A stretch of 64,000 bases of DNA, taken from positions 757,661 to 821,660 of the forward strand of contig HG326877.1 of assembly GCA_000470055.1 (NCBI GenBank). The letters are read 5' to 3'. Shown here piece after piece: positions 18,134 through 26,420 of this stretch (its first letter is position 1; the number at the start of each line of letters is the position of its first letter). The translations under genes and the position numbers were made by a program. The DNA comes from Campylobacter coli 76339 (GTDB lineage Bacteria; Campylobacterota; Campylobacteria; Campylobacterales; Campylobacteraceae). The notes under the pieces were generated by a model. That model was not told where the DNA came from, did not search any database, and saw only the letters and a list, made by a program, of their open reading frames with translations.

Positions 18134-19161
18134 TTGAAATCTCCTTTTTTTAAAGCTGTGCCAAATTCTATATCTTTAGTGGCAGTTTTTCCTAAAAGTT
18201 CTTTGTAAAATTTAGGATGAAGTCCAAAAGAAGGACGCACTGATTTTATATTTTCTTCGTTAAAAATTTCACCTTTTTTGATGTCTTTGCTTGCATATAA
18301 GCTTCTAGCAAAAACGCGGTTTTTAAGACTTTTTTCATCTAAGGCTAGTGAGCCATCACCCAAAGCGCTTTCAGCTTGTCTTACTGCTTCTACCATGGCT
18401 TTAAATTCATCAAAATCAAGGCTGAATTTGCTATCTTCGCTTTTTATATTTTTATCAAGTATAAAATGTTTTTCTATCACTCTAGCTCCAAGCGCAACCG
18501 CCATAACAGGAGCTAAGTGTCCAAAGCTATGATCGCTAAGCCCTACCTCAACTCCAAATTTTTCTTTTAAACTTATAATACCTTTTAAATTCATATCAGA
18601 AATTTGTGCTGGGTAAGTTGAGGTGCATTTTAAAAAGATCAGATTAGGATTTTTTTCTTCTTTGAAAATTTCACATATTTTAAAAAGCTCTTCTTCGCTT
18701 GCAATACCAGTTGAAACAATGGTAGGTTTGTTTTCTTTAGCAATTATACGCACGAAATTTTCATCATTTGCTTCAAAGGAGGCAATTTTATAAGCGATGG
18801 GATCAAAGCGTTTTAAAAACTCTACATCCTCTTTTGCAAAAGGGCTTGAAAAACAAAGTATGCCTGCATCCTGTGCGGCTTCAAAAATTTGAGAATGCCA
18901 CTCATAAGGGGTTTTAGCACTTTCATAAAGCTCATAAAATCTGCGCTGATCCCAAAGCCCCCCTTTGATGATAAAATCATCTTTATCGCAATCTAGCGTA
19001 AGACTATCTGGAGTGTAGGTTTGAATTTTTATCGCATCCGCTCCCGCTTCTTTGGCTGCTTTTATACTTTTGAGTGCCATTTCAAGACTTCCTGAGTGAT
19101 TTGCGGATAGTTCTGCTATGATAAAAACTTTTTCATCGGTGTTAAAATTTCCTATTTGCAT
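18130..19161 (-). CDS. pseI: Pseudaminic acid synthase
   Basis: A 343-residue NeuB-family enzyme that condenses 2,4-diacetamido-2,4,6-trideoxy-L-altrose with phosphoenolpyruvate to give pseudaminic acid. VFIIAELSANHSGSLEMA, IKIQTYTPDSLTLD, STGIASEEE and LSDHSFGHLAPV are the barrel motifs, and the C-terminal SAF domain begins near RSLYASKDIKKGEIF. Equivalent to Cj1317 (neuB3). It is the first gene of the long minus-strand operon and overlaps the maf gene by four bases. It diverges from pseA across a 147-base promoter region. The gene is intact although pseF, which acts on its product, is broken. Confidence 0.95.
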   Translation of the reverse strand: MQIGNFNTDEKVFIIAELSANHSGSLEMALKSIKAAKEAGADAIKIQTYTPDSLTLDCDKDDFIIKGGLWDQRRFYELYESAKTPYEWHSQIFEAAQDAGILCFSSPFAKEDVEFLKRFDPIAYKIASFEANDENFVRIIAKENKPTIVSTGIASEEELFKICEIFKEEKNPNLIFLKCTSTYPAQISDMNLKGIISLKEKFGVEVGLSDHSFGHLAPVMAVALGARVIEKHFILDKNIKSEDSKFSLDFDEFKAMVEAVRQAESALGDGSLALDEKSLKNRVFARSLYASKDIKKGEIFNEENIKSVRPSFGLHPKFYKELLGKTATKDIEFGTALKKGDFK

Positions 19162-19308
19162 GATTTTCTTTCTTGGTTGTTTGATTATAATTATATTATA
19201 AATAAGTTGATAATTTGAATATTTATGTGTTTTAAATATATAAAATTGTAAAATAAATTCTGATTATAACGATATGTAAATTTAAGACTAATTAAAAAAA
19301 GAGAGAAA
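19162..19308. promoter_or_regulatory. Divergent promoter region between pseI and pseA
   Basis: 147 bases separate the divergent starts. TATAAC at 19265-19270 is a candidate plus-strand -10 box for pseA; TATAAT-like words in 19181-19200 can be read on the minus strand for pseI. The AT-rich repeats typical of Campylobacter sigma70 promoters surround both. Confidence 0.5.
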
Positions 19309-20445
19309 ATGAAATTCTGTAAAAAATGTGTGATGCCTGATACTAAACCAGATTTGCATTTTGATGATGAAGGAATTTGTGATGCTTGTCGTTCGCAAGA
19401 GATGAAAAATAAAGAGATAGATTGGCAAGAAAGAGAAAAAGAGTTTTTAGAGCTTGTAAAGAAATATAAAAAACATCCTGTTTATGATTGTGTTATAGGG
19501 GTAAGTGGAGGTAAAGATTCGACCTTTCAAGTGGTTAAAATGCTTGAACTTGGACTTAATCCTTTGTGTGTGTGTTTTGAGCCTAGTGTACCTACAAAAA
19601 TAGGGCGTAAAAATTTAGAAAATTTGAATAATCTTGGTGTGGATTTAATCCATATCAAACGCGATCCAAAGGTTTATAAAAAGCTTGCCCGTGAAGCTTT
19701 TATAAGAACGGGGGATAATGAGTGGCAAAACCACTTGGGAATTTTTACATCAGTTCCGCGTATAGCAGTAAATTTTGGAGTACCTTTGATCATTTGGGGC
19801 GAGAGTCCACAGATTGAATACGGTGGCCCTGCAAGCAGTAAGGATAAAAATATATTAGGTAGAGAGTGGCTTGAAGAATTTGGAGGTCTTTTAGGCAATA
19901 GAATCAGCGATATGATAGGCATTGATGGTATTAAAGAAAGCGATGTGTATTTTTATACTTATCCGAGCGATGAAGAGCTTAGTAGGGTAGGGGTTACGGG
20001 TTTATTTTTAGGATATTATTTTAAATGGGATTATAAAAAAATACTTCAAATTTCAAAAGAGCACGGTTTTTCAACAATAGATCGTCCTGTGGAAACCACT
20101 TATGAAAATTTTGAAAATTTAGATTGTTACTCAAATCATGTGCATGATTATTTAAAATACTGTAAATATGGCTTTGGAAGAGCAACAGACAATGCATGTT
20201 TGGATATTCGTTTAGGTTATATTAGTCGTGAAGAAGGGGTGCGCTTGGTGCAAAAATATGACGGCAAGCCTCCTAAAAAAGCGATTAAGAAATACCTCAA
20301 ATTTAGCGGTTTTAGCGAAGAAGAATTTCAAAAAATAGTAGATTCTTTTACTAATAAAAAGATTTTCAAACGCGATGAAAAGGGTAATTTTTTAAGAGAT
20401 TATGATGGATCCTTGGTTAAAAAAGATGAGTATATTTTAAAATGA
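19309..20445 (+). CDS. pseA: PseA, pseudaminic acid amidotransferase
   Basis: A 378-residue N-acetyl sugar amidotransferase, needed for the acetamidino form of pseudaminic acid (Pse5Ac7Am). [11 protein letters not shown] and CDACRSQ give the two Cys pairs, and [18 protein letters not shown] (about residue 62) is the PP-loop ATP site. Equivalent to Cj1316c and paralogous to ptmG. The start is the ATG after AGAGAG. Its end overlaps hisH by four bases; hisF follows without a gap. This triad resembles WbpG-HisH-HisF of Pseudomonas aeruginosa, where HisH/HisF supply ammonia for acetamidino formation. Confidence 0.95.
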   Translation: MKFCKKCVMPDTKPDLHFDDEGICDACRSQEMKNKEIDWQEREKEFLELVKKYKKHPVYDCVIGVSGGKDSTFQVVKMLELGLNPLCVCFEPSVPTKIGRKNLENLNNLGVDLIHIKRDPKVYKKLAREAFIRTGDNEWQNHLGIFTSVPRIAVNFGVPLIIWGESPQIEYGGPASSKDKNILGREWLEEFGGLLGNRISDMIGIDGIKESDVYFYTYPSDEELSRVGVTGLFLGYYFKWDYKKILQISKEHGFSTIDRPVETTYENFENLDCYSNHVHDYLKYCKYGFGRATDNACLDIRLGYISREEGVRLVQKYDGKPPKKAIKKYLKFSGFSEEEFQKIVDSFTNKKIFKRDEKGNFLRDYDGSLVKKDEYILK

Positions 20446-21047
20446 TAGCAGTGATTGACTATAAAGCAGGGAATTTAAACTCGGTAACTAAAGCTTTTGA
20501 AAAAATAGGTGCTAAAAATTTTATAGTTCAAGATCCTAAAGATTTACAAAAAGCAGAGAAATTTCTTTTACCAGGCGTAGGTTCTTTTAAAGAGGCTATG
20601 AAAAATTTAAAAGAGCTTGCTTTTGTAGAGGTTTTGCAAGAGCAGATTTTAGTGCAAAAAAAACCGATCTTAGGTATTTGTTTAGGAATGCAGCTTTTTC
20701 TAGAAAAAGGCTATGAGGGTGGAGAATGTGATGGGCTTGGTTTTATTGAAGGTGAGGTTGTGAAATTTAAGGAAGATTTGGGTTTAAAAATCCCACATAT
20801 GGGATGGAATGAACTTGAAATTTTAAAGCAAAATCCTTTATATGAGGGTATAGAAAATAAAAGCGATTTTTATTTTGTACATTCTTATCATGTAGATTGC
20901 AAAGATGAGTTTATAAACACAAAAACAGAATATGGATATAAATTTGTATCAAGTGTGCAAAAAGATAATATCTTCGGTGTGCAGTTTCATCCTGAAAAAA
21001 GCCAAAATTTGGGCTTAAAACTTTTAGAAAATTTTGTAAGGCTTTAG
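20442..21047 (+). CDS. hisH: Glutamine amidotransferase HisH paralog
   Basis: A 201-residue class I glutamine amidotransferase. [10 protein letters not shown], the nucleophile in GICLGMQLF (Cys80) and the His-Glu pair in VQFHPEKS are present. Its homology is to HisH of imidazole glycerol-phosphate synthase, but its place between pseA and hisF indicates a role in releasing ammonia from glutamine for PseA, as proposed for island copies in C. jejuni (Cj1315c) and for WbpG clusters. Whether it also serves histidine synthesis cannot be judged here. Confidence 0.9.
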   Translation: MIAVIDYKAGNLNSVTKAFEKIGAKNFIVQDPKDLQKAEKFLLPGVGSFKEAMKNLKELAFVEVLQEQILVQKKPILGICLGMQLFLEKGYEGGECDGLGFIEGEVVKFKEDLGLKIPHMGWNELEILKQNPLYEGIENKSDFYFVHSYHVDCKDEFINTKTEYGYKFVSSVQKDNIFGVQFHPEKSQNLGLKLLENFVRL

Positions 21048-21794
21048 ATGTTAAAAACTAGAATTATTCCTTGTGTATTGCTTAAAAATTCTCAACTTGT
21101 TAAAAGTATAGAATTTAAGGATTTTCGCACCATAGGACATCTTACTTCTACGATGAGAATTTATAATGCGCGCAATGTAGATGAGCTTATTATCTTAGAT
21201 ATTGATGCTTCAAAGAGTGGCAAAATAGACTTTGAAAGCATAGAAGATCTAGCAAAAGAATGCTTTATGCCTTTAACCATAGGAGGAGGGATAAAAAGCC
21301 TTGAGGATATACAAAAGATTTTAAATTTAGGTGCAGATAAAATTTCAATCAATTCCAAAGCTTTAGAAGATCCAAATTTTATAGCTAAGGCTGCTAATCG
21401 TTTTGGTTCACAATGTATCGTTTGCTCTATAGATGTAAAAAGAAAAGGAGATAAAATTTGCGTTTATGATAAAGGAGATTTACTTGAAAAAAATCCTTTA
21501 GAACTTGCTTTAGAATATGAAAATCAAGGTGCTGGAGAGCTTCTTTTAACTTCGGTTGATTTTGAAGGAAAGGCACAAGGTTATGATCTAGAACTTTTAA
21601 AAATTTTTCAAAATAAGCTTAAAATTCCACTTATTATCAATGGTGGTCTTGGTAAACCAAGTGATGCCGTAGAAGCTTTAAATTTAGGTGCAGATGCTTT
21701 GGGTGGCGCTTATATTTTTCATTTTTCACAATACACACCTAAAGATGTAAAAGAAGAATTAGCTAAAAAAGGTTTTGCGGTAAGGTTGAGCTAA
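21048..21794 (+). CDS. hisF: HisF paralog (cyclase-like barrel)
   Basis: A 248-residue HisA/HisF barrel starting right after the hisH stop. [16 protein letters not shown], the [11 protein letters not shown] phosphate loop and [16 protein letters not shown] are clear. Canonical HisF begins with a DxKDGRVVKG-like stretch; here it reads [11 protein letters not shown], so the usual catalytic Asp near residue 11 seems to be missing. That suggests a non-histidine role, probably forming an ammonia channel with HisH for PseA. Equivalent to Cj1314c. The last 32 bases overlap pseH on the other strand. Confidence 0.88.
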   Translation: MLKTRIIPCVLLKNSQLVKSIEFKDFRTIGHLTSTMRIYNARNVDELIILDIDASKSGKIDFESIEDLAKECFMPLTIGGGIKSLEDIQKILNLGADKISINSKALEDPNFIAKAANRFGSQCIVCSIDVKRKGDKICVYDKGDLLEKNPLELALEYENQGAGELLLTSVDFEGKAQGYDLELLKIFQNKLKIPLIINGGLGKPSDAVEALNLGADALGGAYIFHFSQYTPKDVKEELAKKGFAVRLS

Positions 21795-22227
21795 GAAAGA
21801 AAAAATCATCATTTTCGCCTATAGTAAAAAAACCATTTTTTAAATATAAATCCAAAGCTTTTTTATTTTGTTTAAAAGCACAAGCTTTTAATTCTTTTAT
21901 TTTTAAAATTTCAAAGGCGTATTTTTTAATCTCTTGCATTAAAATTTGTCCTACGCCTTTTAAATTTGGCTTTGCATAAAGTCCAAATTCGCAAGAATCT
22001 TGTGTAATATTAATAAAATAGATTACACCAATGGCTTCATCATCTTTAAGAACTAAAAAATATTTTTTGGTTTGATCTTTTTTTAAGGCAATGATAAAAT
22101 TTAAATGCTCTTGAAAATCGATATATTTTGTCTTCATAAATTGGCTTATTTTTTTATCATTTCTCCATTGCCAAACAAGTTTAATTTCATAGTAGTTTAA
22201 ATGAATAAAATCTTTATAAATTATCAT
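21763..22227 (-). CDS. pseH: PseH, amino-sugar N-acetyltransferase
   Basis: A 154-residue GNAT-family acetyltransferase that puts the 4-N-acetyl group on UDP-4-amino-4,6-dideoxy-AltNAc using acetyl-CoA. [13 protein letters not shown] near the N-terminus, the acetyl-CoA loop [15 protein letters not shown] and the C-terminal [13 protein letters not shown] are standard GNAT blocks. Equivalent to Cj1313. It overlaps the deacetylase gene by four bases. In NCTC 11168 pseH directly follows pseG; here a deacetylase and a formyltransferase are inserted between them. Confidence 0.9.
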   Translation of the reverse strand: MIIYKDFIHLNYYEIKLVWQWRNDKKISQFMKTKYIDFQEHLNFIIALKKDQTKKYFLVLKDDEAIGVIYFINITQDSCEFGLYAKPNLKGVGQILMQEIKKYAFEILKIKELKACAFKQNKKALDLYLKNGFFTIGENDDFFFLSSTLPQNLF

Positions 22228-22898
22228 TTTATAGCCCTTACTAGTTTAAAAGCTTCAGCATTTTTTAAACCAACTTTCAAACCTTGCATTTTTGCTGTAA
22301 GCTCTATGCCTTCTATGCTTCTTGGATGTGGAAAATTACAAAGCTCGCTATTATAAAATTTCATAGCATTGATTTTATATTCTAAAGTTTGACTGATATC
22401 AATAAAAACATCGGGTGAAAAAAGCGTAGGAAAGTTCCATTCTGTAGATGAAAGTACTTCAAAGCTATAAATTTCTTTTACACTTTCACTAGATATAGGA
22501 CGAGTAGCGGTTAAAACGGCTTTATGGGTAATTTGATGATCTATATTTAAATCGTTGTAAAAATGTGTAAAAATGATATCAGGTTTTAGTTTATTTTTGA
22601 CTGCTTCTATGCTTTTGACAATATCTAATAAAGGCACGCTATCAAAACGATTATCAGGAAATTTTTCTCTAAAAAGCTCTTTAATTCCTATACTCTGATT
22701 GGCCTTCAAAGCTTCGTTTTCTAAATTTTCAAATTCTTCATTTTTAATATCATTTCTATTAAAAACACGGCTTGTTTTACCTTCCCCAAGTATCAAGGTG
22801 TAAGCTTCATTGCCTTCTTTGATAAGTTTTGAAACTGTACCAAAACAACCTAAAACTTCGTCATCTGGATGTGCAGCTATGATCAAAATTTTTTTCAT
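22224..22898 (-). CDS. PIG-L/LmbE-family N-deacetylase
   Basis: A 224-residue zinc-dependent deacetylase of the PIG-L/LmbE family. The zinc motif AHPDDE lies at residues 9-14 and the second motif NIDHQITH has His121 and His125. Family members remove N-acetyl groups from GlcNAc-like sugars. It overlaps the preceding formyltransferase frame by 38 bases and pseH by four, so it is embedded in the pse operon. The likely role is to trim an acetamido group of a pseudaminic acid intermediate or product so that another acyl or formyl group can be added; the substrate is an inference. Not present at this site in NCTC 11168 as I recall it. Confidence 0.85.
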   Translation of the reverse strand: MKKILIIAAHPDDEVLGCFGTVSKLIKEGNEAYTLILGEGKTSRVFNRNDIKNEEFENLENEALKANQSIGIKELFREKFPDNRFDSVPLLDIVKSIEAVKNKLKPDIIFTHFYNDLNIDHQITHKAVLTATRPISSESVKEIYSFEVLSSTEWNFPTLFSPDVFIDISQTLEYKINAMKFYNSELCNFPHPRSIEGIELTAKMQGLKVGLKNAEAFKLVRAIK

Positions 22899-23581
22899 AA
22901 ATTTTAAATTCTCCTTTTAGGTATTTTTTTTTCTTTTTGGTTTTTTTGAATTCAATTTTAAAATTTTTAAATTCTAAAAAAGCTTTAGGGTAATTTGGCG
23001 CATCAAGCATTCTTATAAAATTAAATATTTGCTTTAAATCGGGATTTTCTAAAAAAGATAAACAGCTTTGTTCTGGTGTCCGCCTTTTAAAAAATGTCGC
23101 TTTACCGATTTGAGGGACTGGTTTTGGGTTGTTTTTTAAAATAAAAGGAATCATTTTGAAAAAGATAATTTTTGAAGCTTTTTGATAAATTTTTTGAGCA
23201 TTGCCTTTGGAAATATCTAGTTTTCTTTTAAGGTAAATGTCTCCTGTATCCAAACCTTCTTTTACTTTTAAGGCAGAAATTTTTGTTTTTTTAATATCTC
23301 TCAAAATTAGATTTTGCAAAGGAGAACCTCCTCTTCCAAAAGGCAAATCGGTCATATGGAAGACAATGCATGTGTAATTTTGATGGATATCATTGGGAAT
23401 AATGAAAGACCAATGTGGAAAAAAAATATATTTAGGTTCAATGCTTTGTATATAATTTAAGTTTAAATCATCTTTTTTTGTAATTAGGATAAAATTAAAT
23501 TCTGGAAAAAAATTACAAAGTTTATCAAAATTTTTTATATTCCTATTTTTTTAGAGTTGCAATAGCTATATTATTTTTCAA
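22861..23581 (-). pseudogene. Formyltransferase 2, frameshifted in A7 tract
   Basis: A sugar formyltransferase-like gene broken near its 5' end. The clean frame carries FFPHWSFIIPNDI, VFHMTDLPFGRGGSPLQ and GLDTGDIYLKR, but it has no start codon and opens after a stop. One frame over, a TTG at 23581 (overlapping the pseG stop as TTGA) begins (M)[11 protein letters not shown]. The two join if the seven-A run (T7 at 23546-23552) is shortened to six, giving ...ATLKNRNIKNFDK and a 239-residue protein. An ATG at 23355 gives only a 164-residue fragment. His in FHMTD and Asp in LDTGD fit the family, while the usual Asn two residues before His is Val. A7 could also allow slippage that rescues some product. 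Confidence 0.82.
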
Positions 23582-24399
23582 AGTTTATACTCCACTTCAT
23601 AGCCCTTTTTAGCAAGCCAGTTGGCTAGTTTTTCTTGATTTTTGGCGACACAAATGGCTTTAAAATTAGCCTTTAAAAGCAAGGCTTCATTGACTAAAGA
23701 ACTTGCACTGATGATAAGCTTTGTGCTTTCATTCATCAATTTTGAAATTTCTTCATCTATAAAAAGCTTTACATTTTCATGATCTTCGATGAATTTTTCA
23801 AGCTTTTTGAGATTTTTATTGGATGAGCTTGTAGCAATTGCGATTTTTTTGTTTTTGGGTAAATCAGAAGCAATTTGCATGGAAAGATTTTTAATATCTG
23901 TGCCACCCATGCAAATGCAATAATCCCAAATTTTCTCTCTTTTTATCTTGCTTTCTTGATAAAATTCATCCCTAATTAAAGCATAAGAAAACCCACATCT
24001 TAACTCACAACGAAAAGGTACCAAGCTCTCATAATCGCTTGCTTTTGAGTAGGCGTTGACATTGAGTAAAATATCGCAATGATGAGCTTTTATCTCATCA
24101 TCAAAACTTAAGATTTTAACTCCTGTTTCAAGCTTTATAAGCTTTTCATCATCGCAATTGATATCATAATGATCGATGATTAGAAGTTCGAATTTTTTTT
24201 CTTTGATAAGATCGATAAGCTCGTAAATACTTGAGCTTTCAAGCTCATAAACAGGATAAGGAATTTCATCGATCAAAGAGCCTTCTAGTGCCAAGCAAGC
24301 AAAGCTTACATCACTGTATTGTTTGGCTAAGACAAGATCGCGCTTGATGTGGCCAAAGCCTATTTGACTAGAGCTATCGCTTCTAAATAGAACTTTCAT
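23578..24399 (-). CDS. pseG: PseG, UDP-sugar hydrolase
   Basis: A 273-residue hydrolase that cleaves UDP from UDP-2,4-diacetamido-2,4,6-trideoxy-L-altrose, the step before Pse[18 protein letters not shown] carries His17, the catalytic residue known for Pse[13 protein letters not shown] and [11 protein letters not shown] are GT-B-like nucleotide-binding motifs. Equivalent to Cj1312. It overlaps the end of pseF by 17 bases, and its stop overlaps the TTG start of formyltransferase 2. The gene is intact. Confidence 0.93.
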   Translation of the reverse strand: MKVLFRSDSSSQIGFGHIKRDLVLAKQYSDVSFACLALEGSLIDEIPYPVYELESSSIYELIDLIKEKKFELLIIDHYDINCDDEKLIKLETGVKILSFDDEIKAHHCDILLNVNAYSKASDYESLVPFRCELRCGFSYALIRDEFYQESKIKREKIWDYCICMGGTDIKNLSMQIASDLPKNKKIAIATSSSNKNLKKLEKFIEDHENVKLFIDEEISKLMNESTKLIISASSLVNEALLLKANFKAICVAKNQEKLANWLAKKGYEVEYKL

Positions 24400-25088
24400 A
24401 ATTTACCTTATAAAGTATTTTTGCAAATTCTAAATCTTCCAAAGTATCGATATCGCAAACTAAATTTCGTGGTAGTAAATACACACTAGAATAGGGTTTA
24501 AATAAAAAATCATTTTCCAGCCAAGCTTTGCTTTTGCCAAAGTAAAAAGCTCCTGCATCATGATAAGCTTTGGTTAAATCCTGCGAGCGGGAATTGTAAA
24601 AACTTTCATCAAACATATTAACTTGATTTTTTTCATTTAGATAAAAAGCTCTTTGTATAGGATAGTCAAATTCGGTAGCTGAAAATAAAAACTGACTTTC
24701 GTTTTGTAGAAAATTTTACTATAAGTCTTTTTTTAAAATTTTACTACTACTAATCAGTGGAGCAGTAGCATAAAGAGCGCAAACATTGTCATAAACTTGC
24801 CCTTTTTTAGTCTAAAATTTCAATTGCATTTTGAATCACTGCTGTACTAGAACTATAATCATCGCTTAATTTTTCATCGCGGATAAAAGGAGCTTTAGCG
24901 CCAAATTGACAAGCTATTTTTATAATTTCCTCATCATCACTTGAAATGATAACTTCATCAAAAATATCTGATTTTAAAGCACTTTCTATACTGTAAGCGA
25001 TCAAAGGTTTGCTCAAAAAATCAATGATATTTTTTCTAGGAATTCTCTTTGAGCCCCCGCGAGCAGGTATTATGCAAAGATTTTTCAT
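24383..25088 (-). pseudogene. pseF: CMP-pseudaminic acid synthetase, multiply disrupted
   Basis: The cytidylyltransferase that activates pseudaminic acid, broken in at least two places. Residues 1-93 (MKNLCIIPARGGSKRIPR to NAIEILD) end at TAA (24807-24809). Deleting one T there opens KKGQVYDNVCALYATAPL. That frame then hits adjacent TAG TAA codons (24721-24716) before resuming as FLQNESQFLFSATEFDYP and the C-terminal block SRSQDLTKAYHDAGAFYF. The middle can be repaired by removing about three inserted bases (KKAYSKFLQN), giving 233 residues, close to the 232 I recall for Cj1311. PseF is needed for flagellar assembly in Campylobacter, so the strain should lack normal flagella unless this is an error. 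Confidence 0.88.
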
Positions 25089-25131
25089 TTTTTTCCTTCA
25101 TTCTTTAGGTTTCATTTTACCAAAAATCAAG

Positions 25132-25137
25132 TATAAT
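25132..25137 (+). promoter_or_regulatory. -10 box of the DUF2920 gene promoter
   Basis: TATAAT in the 96-base divergent gap between pseF and the DUF2920 gene, about 50 bases upstream of the ATG at 25185, which is preceded by a strong GGGAGAGG RBS. Confidence 0.6.
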
Positions 25138-25184
25138 TGTCTTTAAACGCAAATAAAACGACATGAGGTGGGAGAGGAATAATA

Positions 25185-26399
25185 ATGCTTATAAATCAAA
25201 TCTTTGAAATAGATTCTTGCGATGATGCAGAACTAGGTATCAAAAGAACCTCAAAGCTTGAATACCGCATAAGTTATGATGATGAAAAAGAAATAAAAGC
25301 TATAGTTTTTATCATAGGGGGTTATGGGGCTAATTCAAATATTTCTTTTTTGGATTTTGATAGAGAATATGTCGCTAAAAAATTTGATGTAGTTACGGTA
25401 AATGTTTTTTATCATTGTTTTTGCATGAGGCGCTCGGATGTTTCAAAATATGATGCAAATGTAAAATTTTTACAAGAAGATTTAGAAAATTTATCCAAAG
25501 TACTAATTGAATTTAATATCGATATTCGAAATTTAAATTTTGATAATGCTTTAGAGTATTATCATTATTTGGATCAATATATTACAATTTTAAAACTACA
25601 AGGAGAGCTAGAGCAAGACTATCAAGTCAATTTTACTTCAACCTTTGTCCCACCCAATGGAGATTATCAAAATTTTGGCATTATGGCAGCTATTGATCAT
25701 ATCAATGTTTTAAAAGATCTTATAAAAAAATTTCCAAAATTTAAAAATCTTCCAAAAATTTATGGAGGAGGATCTTACGGAGGATATCTATCTTTGCTGA
25801 TAGCCAAGATAGCTCCTTGGTATGTGGATGCGGTGATTGATAATTCAGGTTCAGCCTTGCCACCTTTAAGATATATAATAGGTAGAGATCTTAATAGTTG
25901 CGATTATGTTTACAATGGTGCTAACGCTTTAATTGGTGGTTTCCTAAAAACCCACTGGACTCGCAAAGAAAATTCTCCTTATTTTTTTAGTAACGAAAAC
26001 TATATTATTAGATCTTTGCTTCATAAAGATCATTTGATTTTGCAAAGTCAAAAAAATCAAAATATAATTTATGTAAATTACCATGGTTTAAAAGATCCTT
26101 CAGCTCCTGCAGAATATAAAGTACAAATGTGTGATATTTTAAAAATGCTTGGATATGATACAGTTTTGCATTTGGTAAAAGACGAAAGTGATATAGATGG
26201 TAGATTTATAAAAAGTTTAGAGCATGGACTTAGAATGACCAATAAAGCTTTATTTAGAAAAGAGCTTCCTTTGATGCTTGAAAAATTACAAGGAAGAAAA
26301 TCTTTAATGCAAGAAAATTCTATCTCTTATCCTTGTGGAAATAAAGTATTTACCTTTAAGGATATGGGAGATAAATTTGAATTAGTTATAATAAATTAA
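25185..26399 (+). CDS. DUF2920 (617-family) protein, alpha/beta-hydrolase-like
   Basis: A 404-residue protein of the Campylobacter DUF2920 (617) family, related to Cj1305c, Cj1306c and Cj1310c of NCTC 11168. IVFIIGGYGANSN near residue 43 and the nucleophile-elbow-like GGGSYGGYLSLL (about residue 205) suggest an alpha/beta hydrolase fold with an active-site Ser. No signal peptide is seen, so it is probably cytoplasmic. Family members sit in flagellin glycosylation islands and often carry phase-variable G tracts; none is present here. The substrate is unknown; an esterase or acyl-transfer role in glycan decoration is a guess. Confidence 0.82.
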   Translation: MLINQIFEIDSCDDAELGIKRTSKLEYRISYDDEKEIKAIVFIIGGYGANSNISFLDFDREYVAKKFDVVTVNVFYHCFCMRRSDVSKYDANVKFLQEDLENLSKVLIEFNIDIRNLNFDNALEYYHYLDQYITILKLQGELEQDYQVNFTSTFVPPNGDYQNFGIMAAIDHINVLKDLIKKFPKFKNLPKIYGGGSYGGYLSLLIAKIAPWYVDAVIDNSGSALPPLRYIIGRDLNSCDYVYNGANALIGGFLKTHWTRKENSPYFFSNENYIIRSLLHKDHLILQSQKNQNIIYVNYHGLKDPSAPAEYKVQMCDILKMLGYDTVLHLVKDESDIDGRFIKSLEHGLRMTNKALFRKELPLMLEKLQGRKSLMQENSISYPCGNKVFTFKDMGDKFELVIIN

Positions 26400-26420
26400 A
26401 AAAAAGATAAAGGATATAAA

